A stretch of DNA of 64,000 nucleotides from Micractinium sp. NFX-FRZ (GCA_029339195.1 JAPTJF010000331.1:1-64000), one strand, 5' to 3'. Numbered from the stretch's first letter, positions 12,686-27,976 are shown. Numbers and translations are program-made. The notes: generated by a model from the sequence alone, not told the origin.

Positions 12686-14265
12686 ATGGCCTCCCTGGTG
12701 GCTCCGACCTGCCCGTCGGGGCTTTGCTTGCAGCGGGCCAGTAGCAGCGGGAGCCGCGGGCCCCGCCTTGCCAAGAGCCTGATAGTTTCGGCGAGCAGCA
12801 GCAGCACATCGCAAGCCGGGGCTGATGGCGGCGAGCGGCCAGGGCGGCGGCAGGCGCTGGCACTGGCAGCAGGCACGGCGGCACTCTGCCTCCTGCCTTC
12901 GGCACTCCAGCCACCACCAGCAGCGGCGGCTGACTTTGTGCAGACGCCAAGCGGCCTCCTTGTGCAAGACATCAAGTGAGAGGAGAGGTGGTGCAGGGAT
13001 GGAGGGTTGGGCAGCAGTCAGCCGAGCCGTTTTGCTAGCGAGCGCTTTCCTACAGCGCCCTGGCTTTGGCTGCATGCCCCCCTGCTTTGTGCCTACCTGC
13101 GCTTTGTACTTTGCTTCTCCAAAGAAGGTGCTGGTCGGGGTGTTGGGCTGCTGCTGCGTATCAGCAGGATGTAGCTGAATCCGCAATCACGCCCAGCCCC
13201 CTCTCCCCCGCTGCCCGACTGCTTGCAGCGTCGGGCAGGGCCGCCAGCCGCAGCCAGGCGACACGTGTGTAGTGCACTGGGCAGGTGAGGGGCGGGTAGG
13301 GCTTGGTGGCAGCGGTACGTAGCAGGAAGGTTGACGTCAACATGCGGGGTGAAGGGCGCAGGCGGGGCAGCTGGGTAGAAGCTGGTGCGGGGTCGGGCAT
13401 GCACTTTCCTCTGTCCTGTCTCCTCCCATACTGTCCCCCTCAGTCTTCATTTCAGCTCAAAAGGGCACTGGTTGTTAGTGGACCATGTCGCACTGCACTC
13501 ACGCCCTCCCCTCCTTGCACCCAGGCTACACCAAGAACTACCAAGCCAAGCGCATTGAGAACACTAGCCAGCGGGACGAGCCGTTTGAGTTCAAGCTGGG
13601 AGCTGGGCAGGTGGGTGGGGCGCCGCCTCGGCACGCCACTGCACCAGCATGGGAGCAGGTGCCATGGATGCACTCCGGCGCCGCTCTGCCGCACCCCACC
13701 CTCCTCCCTCCAACTTCACCTCCCCACCCTGCCAGGTCATCCCCGCTTTTGAGGAGGCGGTGGCGGGCATGCGCATCGGCGGCATCCGGCGGGTGGAGGT
13801 GCTGGGGGAGCTACCAGAGCTGAGCTACCCGAGGGACCGGGCGCAGCGCTTCGAGTCGGGCTACAAGTGAGGCCCGGCCCTGCACCTTGCTTGCGGGCGC
13901 TGCACTGCGCCGTGCCGGTGTGCCTGGCTGGCGGGCTGGCAGCGGCTGGGAGAGGCTGGGAGTGAACTGTCTGTAGCCCTGGGAGGTCCACATACCAGTG
14001 CCCCTGGTGGACATGCTAGCGCTGCCCTCGCCCTGCTTTCCCTGGCCGACCTGTGCCCCTCCCCCCCACCAGCTGACTTTGACCTCCACCTGCCCCGCCC
14101 CGCCCCGCCCCGCCGCCCCGCAGGTACCGCCTGGGCCCCCAGCCCTCCGAGCTGGGCGGGCAGCGCGCCCTTGACTTCATTCTGGACAACCAGACCCTGT
14201 CACCCACCAACCGCACGCTGCTGCTCGACATCAAGCTGCTCGCCGTGCGGCCGGGGCGCCCCTGA
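12686..14265 (+). CDS. FKBP-type peptidyl-prolyl isomerase, thylakoid lumen
   Basis: Exons: 12686-12975, 13229-13284, 13525-13610, 13736-13866, 14124-14265; 234 codons plus stop, in phase. The first ~95 residues form a bipartite targeting sequence: a Ser-rich plastid transit peptide, then a twin-arginine signal (GRRQALALAAGTAALCLL ending PPPAAAA) that implies Tat export into the thylakoid lumen. The mature part is a single FKBP domain: QPQPGDTCVVHWAGYT, FEFKLGAGQVIPAFEEAVAGM, IGGIRRVEVLGELPELSY and a C-terminus ending TLLLDIKLLAVRPGRP. Plant lumenal FKBPs (FKBP16-20 groups) share this layout; which group is not settled. The usual VPP.LGYG loop is altered to ELPELSYPRDR, so isomerase activity may be weak. 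A PAS1-like FKBP gene follows on the same strand. Confidence 0.88.
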
Positions 14266-14791
14266 CTGAGGCCGGCTGCCCGGCCTGGTGATGCCATCAG
14301 CATGCTGCGTAACTTGTGCTGAACATGATTTGTTGCATAATGTGTAAAGTGACGACTGTGGGAATGGTGCGGAGCAGCACTGGGATGGTGTTGCTGCACG
14401 GCACAGGCAGTTTTGGCCCCTTGCACGGGGCGCAGGGAGCCACTGGCCTGCAGTGTGGCACAGCTTGTTGCAGGCAGGGGCTGGGCTGGATGGAGACTAG
14501 GAGAGAGGTTTGGTGCACTGTGAGTTGATGTTTCCAATGGACCACTTGAGATCTGGCACACAGAATGCAGTGCGGGTGGATCATGCGGTCGTGGTCACAC
14601 GTCCGACTCACGCTCACATCATCATCTGGGCGGCGGCTGCCAAGCGGTGACTGCCGGCAGTACCCCAGCAGCTTGCAGCATGTGATCTTCGCTTGTTCCT
14701 TATTGACAAAGTCTGCTCGTTTGGCACGGGTCAACTAGACTTGCTCGACCGCCAAGAGTGACAGCAGGCTTGCGCTCTCCCAGCGATCGGC
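14266..14791. other. Intergenic between two same-strand FKBP-family genes
   Basis: No gene seen. TGTAA occurs at 14343-14347, 78 nt after the lumenal FKBP stop, and is the likely poly(A) signal. The remainder is the promoter of the PAS1-like gene. Confidence 0.5.
14343..14347 (+). terminator. TGTAA poly(A) signal of lumenal FKBP gene
   Basis: TGTAA 78 nt downstream of the stop codon, in the usual algal position. Confidence 0.5.
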
Positions 14792-17700
14792 ATGTCGGCC
14801 GGCGGGCTGGCGGCCTATCTGCAGCAGCTGAGGGACACCCAGCTAGAGCCGTTGGACTGCGAACCAGACGTCGATGAGAAAGAGCTGGGCGTGGAGGATG
14901 GCGCCAAGTTTAGGTGAGCGTTGGTAGACCTTCTCCGCTTCGTGGCATGTTCATTCGATCTCGTTGAACGAGCACCGGCCAGCGAAGCTGGCAGGAGCCG
15001 CGGCCGTGCCCGCCGCAAGCGCTGCCTGCGGCGGCGGGGCGGGCGGTGGCGGCGCGTCCGCTCCTTCCCTGCCAATGCTGCCAGCGTGCGCACACCTGAA
15101 TTGCTTGCGCCCCATCATGTGCTTCACGACAGGGAGGAGGAGGATCTGAAGTCGGGGGCGGTGCTGAAGGGGACGGTGGAGCCGGGCCAGGGGGGCGACA
15201 CCCCAAAGGACGGCGATCTGGTGAGCCCGCCGGGCCCACGTGCCTGCCTGGCCGGTCGTTACAGCAGCCTGCTTGGTGGTGCCAACAGCATGTTTTCGGA
15301 GTGGTGCATACCTCTGTCCCACCTACCAGTATGAAACGCATGGCTGCATGCGGCGGCCGATGCCTCTTGCTGGGCGTCAGTGCTGGTGCCACGGCACCAT
15401 CTGGCGCTGCTCCACATGGCTCTGCCCCTGCATGCCATGCCAGCCTAGAAGATCTGTTCCCCCGCTTCTCCACGTGCAGGTGTTCCTGCACTACAGCCTG
15501 CTGAACGAGCACCGGGATGTGGTGCTGTCCACGCTGGAGGAGCACGGCGGCAGCGGGCGCCCCCAGCCTTTTGTGCTGGGCCAGGGGCGCCGCATGCTGC
15601 GCGGCATGGAGCTGGGGGTGCAGGGTGAGCGAGCATATACGCGTGCGCATGCATGCTTGCACGCGGGGGCACTCGTGTGTGCATGAAAAGGAGGGCGTGC
15701 GGCGTACAGCACCTGCAAATGTCTCTTCTCGAGTGGGCGCATGGGTAGAGGGCCGAGCAGGGCACCCTGCCACCATTTGTGCCTCTGCTGCTGCCACCCT
15801 GCCCGGCCTGTGCACGTGCCCGTGCCCGCCTGCTTTGCCACCAGCCCGGCTCCTCTGCACTGCCTACCCAGCCGGCCCTTGCCGCTGGCTGCTCAACCGC
15901 CCGCCGCTGCACCGGCTCCTGCAGAGTTGATGGCGGGGGAGCGCCCATGCTGGCTGTCCTGCACTTACCCACCCACCCGTCGCTCGCACTGCACCCCATG
16001 CACCGCCTGTTGCAGAGATGACGGTGGGGGAGCGAGCCATGCTGGAGATTTGCCCCGGTGTTGTCTCTCTTCAGTTACCCACCCTTTGCTGGCACCGCAC
16101 CCCATGCACCGACCCCTGTTGCAGAGATGACGGTGGGGGAGCGAGCCATGCTGGAGATTTGCCCCGGTGTTGTCTCTCTTCAGTTACCCACCCTTTGCTG
16201 GCACCGCACCCCATGCACCGACCCCTGTTGCAGAGATGACGGTGGGGGAGCGAGCCATGCTGGAGGTGCGCCCCGCCTACGCTTTCCTGCACCAGCACAG
16301 CGGGCTGCCACTCCCAGAGGGGCTGCGCCGAGAGGCGGCGGTCACAGCCGACGTCACGGTGGGTGCCCGCTCGTGTGCTGGCGCCTCCCCTGTTGCCTCC
16401 CACCTCCCACTTGCAAATTCTGCTGGACTTTCTGCTGGTGTTTTCGTTTTGGTGGGTCGTGCGTGTCTGCCTAGGCGGCCCAGGTGTATTGAGGCGTGGG
16501 CCAAGTGCCCAGGAGCACTTGGTTGTGGCATACACACTTGGGACAGGGCAACACAACCTCCCCTGCCCATCTGCACCTGCTGAATGCCCCCCTCACTCGC
16601 TCCCTCCCTTTAGCCCTCCCTCTGCCCGCCCTCCCCCGCCTCCCCCCTGCCGCAGCTGGCGCACTGGGTGCCCGGGGGCGGCGTGCGCTGCCTGGGCCCC
16701 GACGGCGACGTCTTCCTGCGCACCCTGCGCCCCGGCCAGGGCTGGGAGACGCCCCGCCCACCTTTTGAGGTCTCCCTACACCTCAACGCACGCACCGCCT
16801 CCACCTCTGGTCGGCCAGAGGAGGGGGAATCGTACTTCCGGACCACGCACGGGCAGCCGCTGGAGTGCGCGCTAGGCGCGGGGCAACTGCCGCCAGGTGT
16901 GGCCTTGAGTGGGGTTGTTGGCGTGGCGGGGCACTGGTGTACGAGCTGCAGGGGTGGCGGGTGGCGATGTGCCAGCAGGGTCACCGCAGCTGTGGGTGCC
17001 GGCTGCCGTTGGGTGGGGGCTGCGGGGTTGTTGATGGGGCGGGGCGCTGGTCCCTGGGTGCGTCAGGCCGCCTTTCCCCCTTGTTGTGAGGCGGTCAGCA
17101 GCAAGTGCTTGAAGAGGATAAGAGGCTTGCAGGCCCAGCAGGGTGATAGGATTAGCAGCTGTGGTCACACCGAGGAAAGCAGGCAGGCAGGCAGCACACA
17201 AGCCCCCTGCAGCAGGAGGTCCATGAACCGCCCGCCCCTCCCCCCCGCCCGCCCCGGCCCCTGCCATCCCGCAGGCGTGGAGGCGGCGCTTGCATCGATG
17301 CAGCGGCAGCAGGAGGCGGTGGTGTGCTGCCCCGTCGGCCAGCTGTGCGGCGGCGCGCTCCTCCCCGACCCCCCGGATGCGGCGGCTGTGAGGGCGGCGG
17401 CAGCGGCACCCGACTATGCCGAGCTCAAACTCCAACTCCTGGACTTCTCACAGGTGGGGAGCCATCAGCAGAAAATAAATGAGAGGTACATGATAGACCG
17501 TGCTGTGCCTGCCGTGCTGTGCCTGCCGTGCCGTCCGGCACCCCTGCCACCCCAAACACCTGCGCCTGCCCTGCCCGCCGCCCCGCCCGCCCGCCTGCCC
17601 GCCCTGACCATCTCATTTCAGGTGCGCGACATGGCAGGCGATGGGCAGGTGATGAAGCGCATTGTGCGCAAGGGGGAGGGGGAGTTCCCGATGGACTGCC

Positions 17701-20430
17701 CCCTGGAGGACAGCCGGGTGGCGGTACACCTGAGGTGCGCAGTGTGGTGTGTCGGTACATGCGCAAGGTGCTGAGGCAGCAGGACAAGGTGTGACATGAT
17801 GTGGTGTGTGTGGTCAATGTGCTGGACCGGGCCAGGCTGGGCTGTATTGTGCTGTGCTGTGCTGGCAGGGCAGGCAGGCAGGCGCGAGGCTTGGATACAA
17901 TGGAATTCGGGGCTGGGTCAGACCCTCGGCTGGGTGCTGCATTTACAGCACTGCCGCGGCCTCACCCCCCAGCAAGGCACGCTGTCCACCGCTTTGCTGC
18001 AGGGTGCGGGCGCAGGGGGCGGAGCAGTGGCTGGCAGACAGCCGCGGCACCGACGGCCAGGCGGCGCCAGTCGAGTTTGACACTGGGATGGGCGAGGTGC
18101 CAGAGGTGAGCACGCTGTGGTCATGCTTTGCAGGGCATGTAGGTGTGGCGTGGCGGGCGGGGGCACGCAGGCAGCAGTGGGGGGTGGCACAGGGCTGAGC
18201 AAAGTGCCAGGGATCAGCATTGAATGTGGTGCGGCTGGGGGAGGAACGGAGGGGTGCGGGCACGTATGTATGCGGCATGCAATGCGGGTGGCCAGAGAGC
18301 ACGAGTGAGTGTTGTGCTGTGCCTTCCCACAGCACGCCGGTCGCTCTGCGGCTTCATGTTGCATGAGTCTCAACGCTTCGCCTCCGTGTGCCCACCCTCC
18401 ACCCCAGCCCCCTCCCTGCTGCCCCCCCACCATCCATTCGTCCATCCATCCCTCCTTCATGCCCCCTTGCTCCCAGGCGCTGGACATGTGCGTGCGCCCG
18501 ATGCTGCCCCGCCCCCTGCCCCCCTGAGGCCCCTTCACCTATCTGGCTGTGCCCCTCCCTGCTGCCCCAACTTGCTATCCCCTGCCCCCAGGCACTGGAC
18601 ATGTGCGTGCGCCTCATGCTGCGCGGTGAGGTGGCCGCCCTGACCTCCACCTGGCGCTTTGCTTACGAGGGGCGGCAGGACGCGCCAGAGGTTTGCCTGG
18701 TTGTGCCGTGTTGTGTGGCAGTCAGTTTATAGGGTGAGGTGTGACGGGCGGCACGGATTTGCTTCTGGTGTACGAGGGGCGGCAGGACGCAGGACAGGTG
18801 CGCAGCACAGCAACAAGGCAGTGTGTGTGTGTGTGTGTGCACCATTGTGGAGGCAGGCGGGTGTGCAAAGGAAAGCCAAGCAGTATCCGTCTGGCTGGCT
18901 GGTGGGGCTTCAGATTGAGCTGTGGTTTGCACTTCGGCACCCGCCCACTGCTTGCCTCTCGCCCACCCCCTTCTCTCCCGAGCAGGGGCTGCCCGAGGGT
19001 ACCAGCGTGGAATTTGAGGTCGAGCTGCTGCGGTTCGAGAAGGCCCCCAACCAGCACGCCATGGACGGCGCGGAGCGGCTGGAGCGCGGCGCGCGGTTCA
19101 AGGAGCAGGGGAACGCTCTGTTCAAGCAGGTGTGCGGGCGGGCGGGACGCCGCGCCGTGCCAGGGATTTGTCGAGGTCCGGCTCAGGGAAGAAAGAAGCA
19201 GGGCGGTTCCGCTGTGCAAGCATGTGGGGTGCAGGGAGGGGCAGGGGGATTTGTAGATGATGGAGGGGGGCGGCTCGGGGGGCTGCCCGCGCACCTTCCC
19301 TCTTCCCCCTGCTGGGCAAGGTCAAGCCGCTGGTGCGGGTGGAGAGCACATCAAGGCGATGACCCTTGTCACCCCACCGCTGCCCTCTGTCCTGCCTCCA
19401 TCCGCTCACGCTTTGCACTCCTGCAGGGCAAGACCAAGCCGGCATGGGTCGAGTATTGTAGGTCATGGCATGGATTTCATAGCGTCACCCGTGTCCCTCA
19501 ATTGTTCCCTCCCCCGGCGCCCCTTTGCCCGCCTGCAGGGCAAGACCAAGCTGGCTCGGATCAAGTACGGCAAGGCGCTGAAGCTGGTGGACCGAGCGTT
19601 CGACCTGGAGGGGGAGGAGCAGGTGAAAGCTGGGTCGCCCGCCTATGTCTCTGCATGGCATGCATGCAGCCGACATGCGATCAATCTGCCACACAGTTCA
19701 TCGGTTGTTCCCTAAAACTGGTGTGCCTTCATCCTGGTGTTTACAAGCCTATGTATATATACTCAGTCGACTCTAAATTATCTGCCTACAGTGCACCAAG
19801 CGCATTGAACATCTGCTGCACTTTGTTGTCCGCCCCCGCAGGTCGCGTCTGCCAGTGCACTCAAGGCCTCCTGCCTGCTCAACATGGCGCGCTGCGCGGA
19901 GAAGGAGCAGGAGTGGGGGGAGGCGCTGGGGTGGTGCAACAAGGCCATCAGGTGGGCCCCCCTGCTGGGTGGGGGGTGGGGGGAGGCAGAGGTACTGGTA
20001 CCAGCACGCAAGCCGACAGATAGACATGGACGAGAACAAGCTGTGTGTGCCTGCAACTGCAGACATGCTGTCCCCGCTGCTCTCCCCAGTTTTTGACAAA
20101 GACTTGCTGAGCAGAACACCTCCCCTTGCTGCCCCTCACGCGTCGCCAGTTACTGCCCATGCTGTGCGCTCACCCCCCCTCACTCCCCCCCCCTGCTGTC
20201 CCTGCTGTGCCAGCGAGGACGACGGATACGCCAAGGCCTACTTCCGCCGCGCCGTGCTCTCCAACTGCCTGGGCGACAGCGAGGCGGCGCATGCCGACCT
20301 GGCCATGTGCGCACACCTGGACCCCACCACGTTGCCAGAGTGCGAGCGGGAGCTGGTGCGCATGGAGAAGCGGGCGGCGGCGGCAGAGGCGCAGCAGCGC
20401 GACACGCTCAAGGGCTTTTTCGACCGCTAG
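14792..20430 (+). CDS. PAS1: PAS1-like multidomain FKBP immunophilin with C-terminal TPR
   Basis: Exons: 14792-14913, 15133-15220, 15480-15624, 16234-16358, 16656-16896, 17275-17453, 17622-17734, 18003-18105, 18592-18690, 18986-19129, 19539-19622, 19842-19951, 20214-20430; 589 codons plus stop, every junction in phase. Several degenerate FKBP domains are visible: VFLHYSLLNEHRDVVLSTLE then FVLGQGRRMLRGMELGV and EMTVGERAMLEVRP; later LPEGTSVEFEVELLRFEKAPN. The C-terminal part is a TPR block (RGARFKEQGNALFKQ, ALKASCLLNMARCAEK, GYAKAYFRRAVLSNCLGDSEAAHADL). Plant PASTICCINO1 has this FKBP-plus-TPR layout and scaffolds fatty-acid elongation at the ER; HSP90 binding through the TPR is typical of the class. 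Unusually, at least three exons have degenerate second copies of their edges in the neighbouring introns. Confidence 0.85.
15921..16268 (+). repeat. Four-copy array of the exon 4 acceptor edge
   Basis: The exon start TGCAGAGATGACGGTGGGGG appears at about 16012, 16121 and 16230, exactly 109 bp apart and almost identical. A degenerate copy with GCAGAGTTGATGGCGGGG lies at 15921, 91 bp upstream. Only the last copy leads into a conserved exon (16234-16358). Each earlier copy carries a usable-looking acceptor. Confidence 0.95.
18475..18633 (+). repeat. Duplicated acceptor edge of PAS1-like exon 9
   Basis: CAGGCGCTGGACATGTGCGTG at ~18474 is repeated as CAGGCACTGGACATGTGCGTG at ~18589, 115 bp apart. 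Only the second leads to a full exon; the first meets a stop codon at 18525-18527. Confidence 0.9.
18660..18795 (+). repeat. Duplicated donor edge of PAS1-like exon 9
   Basis: TACGAGGGGCGGCAGGACGC at 18664 recurs at 18771 in the following intron, 107 bp away, each followed by a GT-type donor-like sequence. Confidence 0.9.
19421..19575 (+). repeat. Duplicated acceptor edge of PAS1-like exon 11
   Basis: CTGCAGGGCAAGACCAAG at 19421 and again at 19533, 112 bp apart. The second copy begins the exon that keeps the frame. Confidence 0.9.
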
Positions 20431-20486
20431 CAGGGCTTGCCTGCCCTGTTTTGCCCTCCGCTTTCTGACAGGTCTGGTCGTGGTAC

Positions 20487-20491
20487 TGTAA
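20487..20491 (+). terminator. TGTAA poly(A) signal of PAS1-like gene
   Basis: TGTAA 57 nt after the stop codon. Confidence 0.5.
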
Positions 20492-20883
20492 CAACAGGCT
20501 GCGACCGCTGGGGGCACAGCAGCGCCGCAGGTGTGATATCCGACACAAGGGCGTCCTCCTTCTTTCATCTAACTGTATCTCGACCAAACTAGGCTGGTTG
20601 GCCCTGCTGCATAGTGCACAGGAGGGACGGCGGTCCTGCGCACGTCCTGCTTGCCGCCGCCCCATCCCGCCCACCCCTTCAACATAGCTGGCACACAGCC
20701 GCACCATGCCGCTCCAAAAGTCCAGCACCACCCTCTGCTCTTCATAACTTCATCTTTCGGAGAGCGGCCCGTAATGGAGGGTTGCATCAGTTTGAGAGGT
20801 TCATTGGTCAGCAGCAGCAGGAAGCACGAAGCGGCAGCAGGATAGGGAAGAAACCGAGCAGCGGACGTCAAGAGAGCGAGCGA

Positions 20884-20905
20884 GGGGGGGGGGGGGGGGG
20901 GGGGG
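20884..20905. repeat. Poly-G tract (22 G)
   Basis: An uninterrupted run of 22 G in the intergenic region, possibly G-quadruplex forming and a likely place for sequencing length error. Confidence 0.9.
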
Positions 20906-21178
20906 CGCGAAAAAGAAGGGCAACGAGGATGAAAGAGGGGGTGAGTCATGAAACTGTAGGAACGGAGCAAGGAGAGGGGGTGCAAATGAAAGCGGAGGGA
21001 GATGGGGAGGGTGTGGCACAGCCCAATGGCTGTGCGTGGTCATCCGTTTGGGTGGTGTGTCGGGTGGTGTGTTGCCGGGCGCTGTGGCCAGTGGGACGGT
21101 TTCCTGCCCGTTCAGAGACTACCACGAAAAAAGGCAGATCGTCACACCGACGCCACGTCAGCAGCGCATGCCACGTCA

Positions 21179-25014
<3,836 letters not shown>

Positions 25015-25241
25015 TATGTCAAGCTGCTGCGCTCCTCCGCGTGCCAGCTAGGTCAACAAGTTACCCCAGCTGTAAATAACTACAGGAGAGGGTCAATTGG
25101 CGCCAAGAAGGCCGGCGTGAAGCGCGCGCTGCGTGGTGATGTGGAGCGAGCTTTTAGAGCTCTTGGCGTCTCAACCGCCTTTGCAGACCCTTCGACACCA
25201 CTGCTACATCGCACAAAGCTCGGTACACCTCCATTGCAGCC
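25015..25241. promoter_or_regulatory. Short bidirectional promoter region, SufS / golgin-like gene
   Basis: Only 227 bp separate the start codons of the divergent SufS and coiled-coil genes, so both promoters and 5' UTRs share this segment. No specific element recognised. Confidence 0.5.
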
Positions 25242-27602
25242 ATGGCGAGCAGCGAGCCAGCTTCTGCAGATCAGCCTGCTCAAGCCCAGCAGGCAAGCTT
25301 CCCTCCTGCCAGTCTCTTGGCATGCGGCTTGCATGGCGGCTGGTATCCCAGGGGACATGCCTTGGCCAGGCACTACTGAGTGCCCGCCGGTGCCGCTGCC
25401 GGCGTCACTGCCGCCGCCGTCCAGCCTCCACTCTCGCCCGCAGCTGTGCTCTTGCCCCCATTGCAGCCGGAGGTCAACGAGTCGCCGGCCGGCGTCAGCC
25501 AGTCGGCCATCAATGCATATGACCGCATGCTGCAGGAGAAGGAGCGAGTGATTCGCGAGTGCGCAGGGCGAGGGGTGGGGGCGGGCGGCGGGGGTTCCGA
25601 GCCGCGCCGTGCGCTATCCCCCCAATCCCTGGACTCTGCTTCCCCGCCGCTGCGTTCCCTATATCCTGTCTGTGTCGCATGACTCTGTCCGTCTCCCTTG
25701 CGTGCAAGGTCATCAAGGCAGTGCACCCAGGCGCATCCCCCCCTGACCTCCCACGCTGTGACCATCTGCCTGCCTGCAAGCACAGCGCTGTTGGTGGAGG
25801 CGGGTGCTCACCCGCTGCCCCACGCCCCACCCCACCCAACAAAACCCTTCCCACAGGAGCATAGCCAGCAAGTTCAGCAAGATAGTTGCGGTGGAGCGCC
25901 AGCTGGAGAGCCTGAGGGTGGCGCTGCACGTCAACGTGGGGCCGCGGCGCCAGGTGGGCACGCTTCCTCTCTTCAGCTCCGTCCTGATGGTTACGGTTGA
26001 AGTTTGGTATATTTTGAATCCCTGAAAGAGAACATTTCGGTTTTTGATTCCGGGAGCAGTGCCTCTGCCGCTGCTTGCAATGGTGGCGGGAAGGTGTGCA
26101 AGGGGCAAGAGGGGTGTGGCGTGGTGAGGTGGGGGGCGGTTGCCGGCGGTACCGTGCTTTGCGGGCCAATGGGCGTACAACAGTCCGGCATCAGCAGGGC
26201 CAAACCGAAGCCCGTCAACATATGCATTCACCCTGCCCTGCCCTGCCCTGCCCTGCCCTGCCCTGCCCGCTCTTGACTTCAGGCTCTGGAGCACCTCCGC
26301 TCCAAAATTGAGCAGCAGAACAGCAAGATCGACGTGCATCGCACCGAGTACAGGAAGCACAAGGAGGTGGGCGGGGTGGGTGGGTGAAAGGTTGTGGCTG
26401 AGGGCCGTGCGAGGCAGGAAGGCAGCGTCCGGCGAGGGGGAGAAAATATGGTGAGCTGCACTTTGGGAGGAGGGAGAGAGGCAGGGCAATGTGCCTTTTC
26501 CTCCCGCTGCCGCTGGTGTGCCCATCTGACCGGTAACCCCGCCCCCGGCCCCTCCCACCACCCACCCACACCACAACTGGCACCAACACAACCCTCACGT
26601 ACACCCTCGCACTCATCCTCCTCGCCCCGGCACACCCACCACTTGCTGCCCCCGCCCCCGCAGCTGGCGGATGCTGCGCTGGCAGCGATGCAGCGTGAGG
26701 AGGCTCTGAAGAACCAGATGGCCGAGGAGCTCAACATGCTGGTGCAGCAGAGCGCCGGCGCGCAGCTCAAGGCAAGTGGCGGGGCTGGGCAGGGGGGGCT
26801 GGGCAGGAGGGGGCTGGAGGCTGCTGCTTGGTGCTGCTGCAGCATGTGCAGCGGACGCTGTCGACCGAAAGTGACCACCACCTGCTTCTGCCTGCCCGCT
26901 CCGATCCGCCCTGCGCACCCTGGCTTGCCTGGGCTGACAATGTTTTTCCAGCTCCGCAGCAAAGCTTTCGACGCAGGCCCCCTTCCCTACTCCCCGGCCC
27001 GGCCGTGGCACCCTGCCTAGGCTTTCGGCAGTTCCCAACAGCCACAAGTTCAAGTATTCTAACACACCGCCTCCCCTTTGCAGAAGCTTGAAGAGCTCAG
27101 CATGGAGCTGGAGCACCTGACAGCGGGGATGCCACCAGAGCTGTCGGGCAATGCAGCCAACGGGGACGCTGCCGGCAGCAAGGCGGCTGCACCCGCGGTG
27201 GCAGCGGCAGCAGAAAGTACAGATGCGACGGTGGTAGTGCAGGTTTCTGGTGCGCAGGGGGAGCAGCAAGGTGCGGGGGAGGGCGGCAAGGCGGCGGCGG
27301 CAGGAGCAGGGGCGGCCGAGGCGGGGGATTCAGATGCGGCGGCGGCGGCAGCGGCAACACAGCAGCAACGGGAAGTGGCGGAGGCGGAGCGGCAGAAGCG
27401 GCAGCAGCAGCTGCAGCGGCAGCGGCAGGCGGCGGCAGACGCGCGGGGGCGGCACGTGCAGCTGGGGGGCAAGCCGCGAGTTGGGGCGAGCCGCATACCG
27501 CAGCCGCAGGGGGAGGCGGGAGGCAGCCCTAGGAGCGGCGGCGGCACGCCCGGCGGCGCAGGCAGCGCAGGCAGGACGGGCCCCTTCCAAGGCTTTGACT
27601 AA
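25242..27602 (+). CDS. Coiled-coil protein resembling RAB6-interacting golgin (GORAB)
   Basis: Exons: 25242-25292, 25467-25558, 25857-25953, 26283-26366, 26664-26771, 27084-27602; 316 codons plus stop, in phase. The first and fifth introns use GC donors (CAG|GCAAGC, AAG|GCAAGT). Residues ~20-175 are one continuous heptad-rich helix: INAYDRMLQEKERVIRES, KFSKIVAVERQLESLRVAL, VGPRRQALEHLRSKIEQQ, YRKHKELADAALAAMQREE, KNQMAEELNMLVQQSA, KKLEELSMEL. The spacing (early LE-L--L, mid YR-, late K--L---L--LI, KLEEL---L) resembles the GORAB family of Golgi coiled-coil proteins; this is a by-eye judgement. The C-terminus is Ala/Gln/Gly-rich with RQKRQQQLQRQRQ. Divergent from SufS. Could instead be an unrelated coiled-coil protein. 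Confidence 0.6.
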
Positions 27603-27687
27603 ATGACTGGCTGGCTTGAGTTGCAGCAACTACTGCAGAGCTGGCCTGTGGCTGCTGCAGTCACAGCAGCTGCAGAGCCGGGCCAGT

Positions 27688-27692
27688 TGTAA
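27688..27692 (+). terminator. TGTAA poly(A) signal of golgin-like gene
   Basis: TGTAA 86 nt after the stop codon at 27600-27602. Confidence 0.5.
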
Positions 27693-27736
27693 GAGCAACG
27701 CATGGTCCCTCCACTTAGAAGAGCATTTGCCGGCAT

Positions 27737-27741
27737 TTACA
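27737..27741 (-). terminator. TGTAA poly(A) signal of XRN gene
   Basis: TGTAA on the minus strand about 236 nt after the XRN stop. Confidence 0.5.
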
Positions 27742-27976
27742 TGAGCGTGGGCGGGCAGCAACCGTGAGGCAAAAAGCTTTGCTCGATGGGGCGAGAAGAA
27801 GCAGGGCAGTGCTGAGGGGAGACAGTAGGAGGCGTTTCATTTGGGAGCAAGGGCAGTAGCAGACAGTGGAGGGAGGGGGGAAAGGCCGGGGGGACGAAGG
27901 GGGGGTCCATCGAGCGAGTGAGAGCAAGAAGCGACGGCAAGAAAGAGAGAGGAGTTCCTGGAAGCCTGGGTTATCA

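Larger units (their letters stand above)
20431..21178. other. Convergent intergenic region
   Basis: 3' ends of the plus-strand PAS1-like and minus-strand SufS genes face each other. It contains the PAS1 TGTAA signal (20487-20491) and a G22 homopolymer (20884-20905). No gene recognised. Confidence 0.55.
27603..27976. other. Convergent 3' regions of golgin-like and XRN genes
   Basis: TGTAA for the plus gene at 27688-27692 and TTACA (TGTAA on minus) for XRN at 27737-27741. The two predicted transcripts would therefore almost touch or overlap. No other gene. Confidence 0.55.
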
